In this document: piece by piece, positions 1 through 6,029 of the stretch
How positions within the stretch are numbered: the first letter of the stretch is position 1
Layout: the number at the start of each line of letters is the position of its first letter
Source of the DNA: SAR324 cluster bacterium
GTDB taxonomy: Bacteria > SAR324 > NAC60-12
Reading direction: 5' to 3'
Assembly: GCA_022448705.1 (NCBI GenBank)
Contig: JAKUUF010000050.1
Span: 1-9,615 of the forward strand
Length of the DNA: 9,615 nt
Position numbers and translations under genes: made by a program
The notes under the pieces: generated by a model
What the model was told of the DNA's origin: nothing
Seen by the model: only the letters and a program-made list of their open reading frames with translations
Database searches by the model: none

Positions 1-1528
1 CAAGCCATTCAGTTGCTCCTTTTCCTGTAACGGTATATTTTGCGAACCCGGAAATTTCAATTAATCCGACCCCTTGACGAACTGCCCGAACTTCCTCAGC
101 TACATATTCAAAATCAGTAGAGCGACGCCATGAAAAAATATCCTTAACACCTTTCGGCACAAACCAGAGAGGCATTTCCAATCCAAAAGATTCCCCCATT
201 TGTGCCCCTGAAGCAATCATCCGTTCGTAAGCAGGAGTAGTCCGCAGTGGTCTCCCGGCAGGAAGTTCTTCGTTCGGGAAACGTATAGAAAAACGTCTTG
301 AGTAATTTTCACGGACCTTAGTGTTTGTGTATGACAATGTTGCCCAGTCACCAAATCGACTGACATCCATTGCCCACACATCAAAACCTGGGTCGCCTTC
401 GATGATCCAGTTTGCCAGTGCCAGACCAACTCCTCCTCCCTGACTGAAACCAGCCATCACACCACAAGCACACCAGAATCCTGGAAGCCCACGGACAGGT
501 CCGACCAGGGGGTTCCCATCTGGAGCAAAAGTGAAAGGCCCATTGATTACTTTTTTTATACCGGCATTTTCGAATGCAGGAAAATGTTCAAAACCGACTT
601 CAAGTGATGGTGCTATGCGCTCCAAATCGGGTGGAAGCAGGTCCTGTCCGAAATCCCATGGTGTTTCTTTAGGTGACCATGGTTTGCAGGCTTTTTCATA
701 TGTTCCCATCAGCATTCCATTCTGTTCCTGACGAAGGTACAATTCACCATCAAAATCAACTACGTGTGGAATCTCTTGGCCATTTTGCTGATTAAAATCA
801 ATTACTTCCGGCAAGTCTTCAGTGATCAAATACATGTGTTCCATTGCCAGCACAGGCAGTTCAAGTCCGACCATTCTCCCCACTTCTCGTGCCCAGAGAC
901 CTCCCGCATTGACTACATGTTCTGATTGAATTTCGTGCCTTTCACCAGTACTATCTGAATCCATAAAAACCCGCCAGATGCCTTCCCGGTCAAGCTTAAG
1001 GTCAGTAACTCTTGAGTGTTGATATATTTCAGCACCCTGTTTTCTGGCTGCTTTGGCATAAGCCCATGTTGTTCCGTAGGGGTCCAAATGGCCTTCATAC
1101 GTATTATGAAGCCCACCTACAAAATGTTCAGGGTTTATCAAAGGCATAATTTTTTTCGCTTCAGTGGGGCTGATTATTTCGGTTTCCATGCCCAGGTATC
1201 GACCCTTGGCATGAATGCTTTTCAGCCAGTCGAAACGTTCCTGAGTTGACGCCAGCAAGATACCACCTGTCATGTGCAGACCAATATCCTGTCCTGAAAT
1301 TTCTGCAATTTCCTTGTAAAGATTTATGGTGTAGAGCTGCAGTTTTGCCACATTTGGATCACCGTTTATTGTGTGCATTCCGCCTGCTGCATGCCATGTG
1401 GAACCGCATGTCAATTCAGAACGCTCCAACAGCACCACGTCTTTCCAGCCCAGTTTGGTAAGGTGATACAAAACACTGCAGCCAACGACACCACCTCCGA
1501 TTACTACTACTTGAAATTTCGATTTCAT
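1..1528 (-). CDS. FAD-dependent oxidoreductase, dimethylglycine/sarcosine dehydrogenase family (5' part; continues beyond the window)
   Basis: I translated this frame from the minus strand: ATG at 1528, 509 codons open to the window edge, no stop. The N-terminus carries a Rossmann dinucleotide-binding motif (VVVIGGGVVGCS, residues 7-18) and then CGSTWHAAG (41-49). In mammalian dimethylglycine dehydrogenase the histidine of this motif binds FAD covalently; the equivalent here is His46. Further family hallmarks are GGLHNTYEGHLDPYG (about 138-152), VNAGGLWAREVG (about 206-217) and a TFAPDGNPLVGPV stretch before the FAD domain ends. From about residue 425 (PAGRPLRTTPAYERM...) the folate-binding GcvT-like half begins. 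Known members are roughly 800 residues, so 300 or so are missing. The expected reaction is oxidative N-demethylation of a methylated glycine or similar amine, with the methyl group passed to tetrahydrofolate. The exact substrate cannot be told from sequence, and many paralogues exist. No Shine-Dalgarno is visible before the ATG; a 13-bp palindrome sits there instead. Confidence 0.9.
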   Translation of the reverse strand, partial: MKSKFQVVVIGGGVVGCSVLYHLTKLGWKDVVLLERSELTCGSTWHAAGGMHTINGDPNVAKLQLYTINLYKEIAEISGQDIGLHMTGGILLASTQERFDWLKSIHAKGRYLGMETEIISPTEAKKIMPLINPEHFVGGLHNTYEGHLDPYGTTWAYAKAARKQGAEIYQHSRVTDLKLDREGIWRVFMDSDSTGERHEIQSEHVVNAGGLWAREVGRMVGLELPVLAMEHMYLITEDLPEVIDFNQQNGQEIPHVVDFDGELYLRQEQNGMLMGTYEKACKPWSPKETPWDFGQDLLPPDLERIAPSLEVGFEHFPAFENAGIKKVINGPFTFAPDGNPLVGPVRGLPGFWCACGVMAGFSQGGGVGLALANWIIEGDPGFDVWAMDVSRFGDWATLSYTNTKVRENYSRRFSIRFPNEELPAGRPLRTTPAYERMIASGAQMGESFGLEMPLWFVPKGVKDIFSWRRSTDFEYVAEEVRAVRQGVGLIEISGFAKYTVTGKGATEWL

Positions 1529-1537
1529 AAAGGATAT

Positions 1538-1550
1538 TAGATTTAATCTA
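1538..1550. promoter_or_regulatory. 13-bp palindrome immediately upstream of the dehydrogenase start
   Basis: TAGATT and AATCTA are perfect inverted arms around a single central base. The element occupies about positions -10 to -22 relative to the dehydrogenase ATG, where a ribosome binding site would be expected and is not seen. It could be an operator or a small hairpin limiting translation. Its function is inferred from position only. Confidence 0.25.
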
Positions 1551-1620
1551 GCAAAAAGTTTAACGAGATTAAGGATGCGTCATGAATATTAATAAAAAAG
1601 GAATAAACACATTTTTCAAA

Positions 1621-1665
1621 ATTACTCTCTGTTCATTCAGAGTTTTTTCTCTCAAAGAGTGTAAT
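1621..1665 (-). promoter_or_regulatory. Possible leader RNA with two mutually exclusive hairpin arrangements upstream of the dehydrogenase gene
   Basis: Read on the minus strand, four segments follow each other: CTCT (1659-1656), AGAG (1652-1649), CTCTG (1642-1638) and CAGAG (1631-1627). They can pair side by side (1:2 and 3:4). Alternatively segment 2 pairs with 3 while segment 1 pairs with 4; this outer stem is lengthened by ATTAC (1665-1661) pairing with GTAAT (1625-1621) across one T/T-type mismatch. The outer stem is followed by a short T run. If transcription starts downstream of the TATAAT at 1694-1689, the element lies in a leader of about 150 nt. The stems are short (4-5 bp plus extension), so chance is a real alternative. 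Confidence 0.25.
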
Positions 1666-1963
1666 TCATAAAAACAGATTTTACTTAAATTATATTAATT
1701 AAAAAAGAATTGTGTTTTTATGCACTTAATAAGATTTGCTTATGTAATTAAGAAAATAATCAGAAGTGAAGAATCACATTACTAAACTTTGGCATGATTT
1801 GTTTTGCTCCCACAAAATAAAAATTTGTCAGGACTCAGGTTCCTCTGCAATTAGATCTGTTTAGATATGTGAAAAGTGAGGAGATAATTGAATTGAGGAT
1901 TCAAATAATCAGGAAACAGAACAAATGAAATTTTAATTCTGATTTCACAAATTATTAAGGATA

Positions 1964-2272
1964 TTATTCTCCCCGAATTGAACAGACGATAGTCACAGTA
2001 CGGGGACTGTAAATGCCAAGTGATAACATTGTATATGTACTTTGGAGGATAGTATTGTAAATTCTCACCTCATACACACGACCTTGGGGACAAAGATCAT
2101 TAACTTCATAATTTTTTTCTCCTATCAGCCCCCAAAACCAGAATGTTTCTTCATTTGTAATTACTGTTTTTGACGGGAATTCTGAAGGATAACGCACCTG
2201 GACTTTACAGCCGGAAATGACTAGGAGAAATAATAATACAAAGATGAAAAAACGGAACTGTGTGCAAATCAT
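1964..2272 (-). CDS. Small Bor-like outer-membrane lipoprotein
   Basis: The product is 102 residues from the ATG at 2272. A TTG at 2314 would add 14 residues, but it has no Shine-Dalgarno and would push the signal peptide inward, so I prefer the ATG, which has AGGA about 11 nt upstream. Residues 1-21 form a hydrophobic signal peptide (FRFFIFVLLFLLVISG) ending in a lipobox, with Cys22 as the lipidation site. The mature part matches the pattern of phage lambda Bor and its chromosomal relatives: a central FWFWGLIGEKNYEV stretch, one cysteine in DLCPQG, then MLSLGIYSPRTVTIVCS near the C-terminus, equivalent to Bor's FITLGIYTP...VYCS. Lambda Bor is linked to serum survival in E. coli; the role of chromosomal homologues is unknown. 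The gene lies 44 nt behind the Nudix gene on the same strand and is probably cotranscribed. No phage genes accompany it. Confidence 0.75.
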   Translation of the reverse strand: MICTQFRFFIFVLLFLLVISGCKVQVRYPSEFPSKTVITNEETFWFWGLIGEKNYEVNDLCPQGRVYEVRIYNTILQSTYTMLSLGIYSPRTVTIVCSIRGE

Positions 2273-2316
2273 CTCAGTAATTTTCCTGTCTGTTTTTTCA
2301 GGGTGATTTAACAAAA

Positions 2317-2790
2317 TTATTCGGCTGTGCCTGAAAATGAATAGTCCAATAAAGTATTTCCGGAATAAAGGAATTTAGCAGAAAAACATCCGGGATTAAA
2401 TATTTTCGGGGTAAAGATTCGGTCTCCCTCCCATGTTGCAAGCTCAGTCAGAGTGTTTTTAGGAACCCATTCCAGCCTACCTTCAGGACAGTTTTCTGAG
2501 AGAGTTCCGGAAAAACTGTTTGAGTAAAATACAAAAACATGCCATTCATCACCAAATGGTGAGTCTCCATCATCAGGGAAAGAGAGAACAGCCCGAAGTT
2601 CATGGTCCTTAATTTGCAGACCAGTTTCTTCCAGCATTTCCCTAATTGCGGTTTCATAAGGAGCTTCGTTTGGTTCAACTTTACCGCCTGGAGCTAACCA
2701 GAGCCCCTGATGTTCATCTTTCTTATTGCGGTGAATCATCAGGACTTGTTCTTCATTATTTTCAAGATAAACAAGAACTCCTAATTTCAC
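2317..2790 (-). CDS. Nudix hydrolase (MutT-like)
   Basis: This 157-residue protein has a complete Nudix box at residues 36-58: G36, E42, R50-E51, E54-E55 and G57 fit GX5EX7REUXEEXGU. The glutamates bind the divalent metal needed to hydrolyse a nucleoside diphosphate linked to another moiety. The N-terminal strand (KLGVLVYLENNEEQVLMIHRN) and the GLWLAPGGKVEPNE run resemble MutT/8-oxo-dGTP diphosphatase types, so nucleotide-pool cleaning is plausible, but Nudix substrates cannot be read from the box. The start is GTG at 2790: an in-frame TAA lies two codons upstream, and a later ATG (residue 18) would delete the first strand of the fold. There is no Shine-Dalgarno. A perfect TATAAT on the minus strand (2809-2804) would place a transcription start only about 7 nt before the GTG, suggesting near-leaderless expression. 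The Bor-like gene follows. Confidence 0.88.
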   Translation of the reverse strand: MKLGVLVYLENNEEQVLMIHRNKKDEHQGLWLAPGGKVEPNEAPYETAIREMLEETGLQIKDHELRAVLSFPDDGDSPFGDEWHVFVFYSNSFSGTLSENCPEGRLEWVPKNTLTELATWEGDRIFTPKIFNPGCFSAKFLYSGNTLLDYSFSGTAE

Positions 2791-2809
2791 TTTTTAATTT
2801 AATATTATA

Positions 2810-3835
2810 ATGTCTCAGTCGAAAAATGAATTGAATACTATCTTGAAACGGATCTCGGATGAGCAGGATAAAAAAATGAACTTGTTTGAAACCGATGAAG
2901 TTCAGGTACTGCCATTCGAACTGGGCCACCAAGCGCCTGTTATTCGAGGTCGGATGCCGGGACTGGAAGCCGTTTATGACCGCTTTGCACGAAATTTTGG
3001 ACAAACATTTTCACATCACGTAAGACGCCCTGTTACAATCACAAGGCGTGCAACAGAGTTAGTCAGTTTCCGTGATTATCTTGAAGCCATTTCAGCACCT
3101 GCTTCAATGACTATATTTGGAATGAACCCTCTGCAAGGTCACTCCCTATTTGTATTTGAGCATCATCTGGTACACATCCTGATCGATTTGTTATTTGGAG
3201 GGAATGGCTGGTTTGAAAATCCACCTCCGAAACGAGAATTTACTGGAATTGAAATCAGGATGCTTACCAAAGTTGTGTACGGTGCACTAGATGATCTGGG
3301 AAAAGCCTGGAAAAGCCTGACTCCGCTGGAACCATTTTTTGAGAGAATTGAAATTAATCCAAAATTTACGGCCATTGTTCCTCCAGAGGAAGTTGTGGCA
3401 AGCACTACATTTGATGTTGAGATCAATCGTGTCCCGTATACAATGAGTTTTTGTCTTCCTTATGCAATGCTTGATCCGGTAAGGACTCGGATCGAAGCTG
3501 GAAAATCTAGTTATGATGAGGAGGTCAATGCCATCAATGTAAGTCGTCTTGAGGAAAATCTGCGTAACTCAAAAGTAGGCGTCAAGGTTGCTCTCGGTGA
3601 AGCCCGCATGACCCTGAGGCATTTCTTAAGTTTGCAATCAGGTGACCGTATACTACTTGATCAGGATCAGGACAAACCTTTAAAGGTCCTGGTTCAGGAA
3701 AAGCTTAAATTTTATGCCACTCAAGGTGCTTACAAGGGTAAAAATGCGGTTCAGATAACCGAACTGATTAACCCTCCTCAGAGATTCACCGATTTGCTGG
3801 ACCAAGTGCCTGAAGAATCTGTTCAGGATTCCTGA
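2810..3835 (+). CDS. fliM: Flagellar motor switch protein FliM
   Basis: The product has 341 residues, close to the usual 330-345. FliM forms the middle of the flagellar C-ring, binds phosphorylated CheY and FliG, and sets rotation direction. Residues 2-12 (SQSKNELNTIL) resemble the N-terminal CheY-P-binding peptide (SQ-EIDALL type) with about two extra residues. The CheC-like middle domain covers roughly 45-230 and includes RFARNFGQTF, the conserved LFGGNG (128-133) and RIEINPKFTAIVPPEE (179-194). The C-terminal SpoA/FliN-like domain covers about 248-320. No other flagellar gene is in the window, so this is an orphan locus. The ATG at 2810 has no Shine-Dalgarno, whereas ATG 2876 (Met23) has AGGA 7 nt upstream, so a shorter form without the CheY peptide is possible. 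The TGA stop lies inside a perfect hairpin shared with the convergent gene. Confidence 0.95.
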   Translation: MSQSKNELNTILKRISDEQDKKMNLFETDEVQVLPFELGHQAPVIRGRMPGLEAVYDRFARNFGQTFSHHVRRPVTITRRATELVSFRDYLEAISAPASMTIFGMNPLQGHSLFVFEHHLVHILIDLLFGGNGWFENPPPKREFTGIEIRMLTKVVYGALDDLGKAWKSLTPLEPFFERIEINPKFTAIVPPEEVVASTTFDVEINRVPYTMSFCLPYAMLDPVRTRIEAGKSSYDEEVNAINVSRLEENLRNSKVGVKVALGEARMTLRHFLSLQSGDRILLDQDQDKPLKVLVQEKLKFYATQGAYKGKNAVQITELINPPQRFTDLLDQVPEESVQDS

Positions 3836-3841
3836 ACAGAT
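3817..3841. terminator. Perfect 11-bp-arm hairpin between convergent fliM and HU/IHF genes
   Basis: The arms ATCTGTTCAGG (3817-3827) and CCTGAACAGAT (3831-3841) are exact inverted complements around the loop ATT. The fliM stop codon (3833-3835) lies in the right arm and the HU/IHF stop is 3 nt beyond it, so the hairpin is placed to act at both mRNA 3' ends. Neither strand shows a clear T run afterwards, so it is either a weak bidirectional terminator or a 3'-end stabiliser. A second small inverted repeat, CGTTA/TAACG, follows at 3842-3856 inside the end of the HU/IHF gene. Confidence 0.6.
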
Positions 3842-3843
3842 CG

Positions 3844-4119
3844 TTACTTGTTAACGCGACTTCGTAAATCCTTGCCTGTCCGGAACACAGGTAGCTGTTT
3901 TTGATTAACTTCAACTGTTTCTCCGGTTTTAGGATTCCTTCCTGTGTAGCCTTTATATTTTTTCAGATTAAAAGAACCAAACCCACGGATTTCAACTTTA
4001 TCATTGACTTTGAGTGCATATTTTATGCGGTCAAAAAATATACGTACTGTCTTGTCCGTTAATTTAGGGCTATACCCTGTGCGTTCAGCTAATTCTTCTA
4101 TTAATTCTGACTTGTTCAT
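3844..4119 (-). CDS. HU/IHF-family DNA-binding protein, IHF-beta-like
   Basis: At 91 residues this is a full-length member of the family of small dimeric proteins that bend DNA in the nucleoid. The sequence runs MNKSELIEELAERTG (helix 1), then KVEIRGFGSFNLKKY (about 42-56), then the family signature GRNPKTGE (60-67) on the DNA-inserting arm, with its proline (Pro63) between the strands. VEIRGFGSF and the C-terminal PVFRTGKDLRSRVN resemble IHF-beta (IEIRGFGSFSL; HFKPGKELRDR) more than typical HU. Without a partner gene in view I cannot say whether it forms a heterodimer, so ihfB or hup would both be defensible names. The gene is convergent with fliM (8-nt gap). No Shine-Dalgarno is evident before ATG 4119. 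Confidence 0.92.
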   Translation of the reverse strand: MNKSELIEELAERTGYSPKLTDKTVRIFFDRIKYALKVNDKVEIRGFGSFNLKKYKGYTGRNPKTGETVEVNQKQLPVFRTGKDLRSRVNK

Positions 4120-4136
4120 AATTCGTTTTATATGAA

Positions 4137-4166
4137 ATTAGAGTTTGAGAAAATTTTTCAGTACAA
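4137..4166 (-). promoter_or_regulatory. Possible sigma70-type promoter of the HU/IHF-family gene
   Basis: On the minus strand a -35-like TTGTAC (4166-4161) is followed after 18 nt by a -10-like TCTAAT (4142-4137). Transcription would start near 4130, about 10 nt before the ATG at 4119. Both hexamers are imperfect and the surrounding DNA is very AT-rich, so such matches arise easily. Confidence 0.3.
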
Positions 4167-4232
4167 TGTTGTTTTAACGGTACCTTTTATATTATGAAAT
4201 CAAACAGGGTTATGTAAAGTTATGTTAAAAGG

Positions 4233-4262
4233 AAAAAATTACAAGTGATTCATGAATTTTTT
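4233..4262. terminator. Weak A/T-only inverted repeat after the CLC gene
   Basis: AAAAAATT (4233-4240) and AATTTTTT (4255-4262) are inverted arms around a 14-nt loop, directly beyond the CLC stop on the minus strand. The stem has no GC pair, but the A-run/T-run arrangement could act weakly in either direction. Nothing better is seen between the CLC stop and the HU/IHF start. Confidence 0.3.
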
Positions 4263-6029
4263 TTAAATTTCCTGAATTTGCAGTTCCCGCCTGTAATGAT
4301 CGAAAAGTGTTGATTTAGAAAGCATTCCTAAAAACTTGTCTCCTTCTACCACCGGTAAAGACCAGGCTTTGGAGGTTTCAAACTTGTTCAGTGCTGAGTT
4401 TATCGGCTCATTCATATTTATTGCAGGCAGGGTACGCATGACTGAACCCATTGTGACGAGATCATATAAACTTGTGTCGAAAAGATGAGGACGCATGTCA
4501 TCCAGAAATACAACACCTACACATTGCTGCTTATTGTTCAGGACAGGAAAATAGTTTCGATGTGCTTTCTTAAATTCGTCAACGAAATCTCTCAACAGTA
4601 AATCTTCACGAATCGTAATGAAATCTTTGTCCAAAATATCCACAATGTTCAGATGGTGCAGTAAGTATCTATCAGTTCCACGCCTGAACAAACTTCCCTG
4701 TTTAATTAACGGTTGAGTATAAACAGAGCCTTTTTCAAAAAACGAACTTACAACCATGGCACTGCTTGCAGTCAGCATAAGTGGCAATATCATAGAATAT
4801 CCTCGTGTTGATTCCATAACCAGGAATATTCCGGTTAGCGGACCATGCATTACCCCTGCGACCATTCCAGCCATACCTGCTAAAGCAAATGCGGCATCCT
4901 CTGCAACTCCATCCAGCGGAAGTAAATGAAGAAACATTCCAAAAGCTAATCCAACTCCACTTCCAATCACAAGGCTTGGTGCAAACACTCCTCCTATGCC
5001 GCCACTTCCCAGGGTGATGCCGCAAGCAAGAAACTTTATCAGCACAAAAAGCAGTACAAAGCCCAGTTCAGGTCTTATGTTGTTTGTCAAAAATGATTGT
5101 GTGACTTCATATCCTTCAGACAATACTTCGGGCATAAAAAATCCCATTGCACCAACTGTTAAACCGCCTATTGCAGCTCGTATCCAGAAAGTTTCAGAAA
5201 TCTTGGAAAATATTTTTTCCCATAACTGCAGGCTCCTTGCAAACAATATTGAGATCACACCTGTTAATGCTCCAAGAACAAAACAGGCAAGTAAGGAAGT
5301 TATGGAAAATCCGGCAATTTCTTGATAAAAGGCGATTTTGTTTCCCATGATAAAGCGGCTGATTTCTGTAGCGGAAACAGCAGCAATGATAGTTGGCAGA
5401 ATAGTCAAATATGTCCATTCTCCTATAATTATTTCCAATGAAAAAATTAAACCCGTAAGCGGAGCATTAAAAATACCTGCAACTGCGCCTGCAGCCCCAT
5501 ACCCTACAAGAAGCTTTTTGTGACGTTCGTTCATTTCCATCCAGCGACCAAGTGCTGAGCCAACAGCCCCACCAATGGATACTATAGGACCTTCCAGACC
5601 AGTTGATCCACCAGTGCCTACAGTAAGCAAACTGCCGATAAATCGGGAATGGATCATACGCCTTCTCAAAATTTCTGAGCCCAATGCCATAGCCTTTATA
5701 ACATCTGAAACACCATGAGCTGCAGAATCACGTATAAGCGAGCGCACCAGATAAACGGCAATACCTGCTCCCAGAGCAGGTATAAAAATGCTGCTCCAAC
5801 CCAATTCTAATTCTGTGATGTAATGTCTTAGCGTATGTACACTCCAGTTAAGTCCAACTGCAAAAACCCCACAGATAAGTCCAATTACAAGAGATGCGGT
5901 CATCATTACAATAGATTCTCGCGCGGACACTGCTTGAAATCTTGAAAGAAGATCAGAATCAGAACCTGCAAAGCTTCGTGAAAGGAAGAGCCTAAGTTGT
6001 TTCTGCCAGTGTTTTTTCAAATTGAGCAA
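4263..6029 (-). CDS. CLC-family chloride channel/transporter with C-terminal CBS domain pair
   Basis: This 588-residue membrane protein has a CLC core of many hydrophobic segments (about 40-430) and two CBS motifs (about 462-520 and 525-582). Anion-pathway motifs are visible: GLEGP (144-148) with gating glutamate Glu146, GVFAP (347-351), and a tyrosine (Tyr437) at the place of E. coli ClC-ec1 Tyr445. The first motif is HGVSDV (105-110) instead of GSGIP. In NAPLTGLIFSLEII the position of ClC-ec1 Glu203, the internal proton glutamate, is Ile200, while the neighbouring Glu202 is kept as Glu199. Whether it is a channel or a proton-coupled exchanger is therefore open. CBS domains often sense adenine nucleotides. 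The longest frame starts at TTG 6029, overlapping the upstream HTH-EIIA gene by 38 nt; TTG 6020 is an alternative. No Shine-Dalgarno is seen at either, which suggests translational coupling. Confidence 0.93.
   Translation of the reverse strand: MLNLKKHWQKQLRLFLSRSFAGSDSDLLSRFQAVSARESIVMMTASLVIGLICGVFAVGLNWSVHTLRHYITELELGWSSIFIPALGAGIAVYLVRSLIRDSAAHGVSDVIKAMALGSEILRRRMIHSRFIGSLLTVGTGGSTGLEGPIVSIGGAVGSALGRWMEMNERHKKLLVGYGAAGAVAGIFNAPLTGLIFSLEIIIGEWTYLTILPTIIAAVSATEISRFIMGNKIAFYQEIAGFSITSLLACFVLGALTGVISILFARSLQLWEKIFSKISETFWIRAAIGGLTVGAMGFFMPEVLSEGYEVTQSFLTNNIRPELGFVLLFVLIKFLACGITLGSGGIGGVFAPSLVIGSGVGLAFGMFLHLLPLDGVAEDAAFALAGMAGMVAGVMHGPLTGIFLVMESTRGYSMILPLMLTASSAMVVSSFFEKGSVYTQPLIKQGSLFRRGTDRYLLHHLNIVDILDKDFITIREDLLLRDFVDEFKKAHRNYFPVLNNKQQCVGVVFLDDMRPHLFDTSLYDLVTMGSVMRTLPAINMNEPINSALNKFETSKAWSLPVVEGDKFLGMLSKSTLFDHYRRELQIQEI

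Larger units (their letters stand above)
1529..1963. other. 435-nt AT-rich intergenic region with inverted repeats, no convincing gene
   Basis: This stretch separates the dehydrogenase start (minus, 1528) from the stop of the Bor-like gene (minus, 1964). It is the probable promoter and leader region of the dehydrogenase. Visible elements are: a palindrome TAGATTTAATCTA at 1538-1550; a cluster of CTCT/AGAG segments at 1621-1665 able to form alternative hairpins; a perfect minus-strand TATAAT at 1689-1694 with no good -35 partner; ATAAG/CTTAT arms at 1729-1743; and TGAAAT/ATTTCA arms at 1926-1947, just beyond the Bor-like stop. A 29-codon plus-strand frame at 1582-1671 has a good Shine-Dalgarno but no recognisable homology. 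No strong GC-rich rho-independent terminator follows the Bor-like gene. Confidence 0.6.

Noticed and set aside
217..1461. Open frames on both strands within 1-1500, such as 217-429 minus and 1016-1249 plus.
   Set aside because: They overlap the long dehydrogenase frame, which carries clear family motifs; they are shadows in other frames.
1627..1648. Plus-strand rho-independent terminator: CTCTG/CAGAG stem followed by six T.
   Set aside because: The stem is only 5 bp, and no plus-strand gene apart from a doubtful 29-codon frame lies upstream.
1621..1665. Glycine riboswitch before the dehydrogenase gene, suggested by GAGAG...ACTCTG...ACAGAG on the minus strand.
   Set aside because: The conserved aptamer core (a GCCGAAGG-like segment) is missing and the element is too short for even one aptamer.
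2272..2314. TTG start at 2314 for the lipoprotein, giving 116 residues.
   Set aside because: It has no ribosome binding site and would place 14 polar residues before an otherwise well-formed lipoprotein signal peptide starting at ATG 2272.
2762..3004. 80-codon minus-strand frame spanning the Nudix-fliM boundary.
   Set aside because: It overlaps both genes out of frame and shows no recognisable domain.
4996..5523. Plus-strand open frames opposite the CLC gene.
   Set aside because: They are antisense to well-conserved CLC motifs and do not resemble any protein family.
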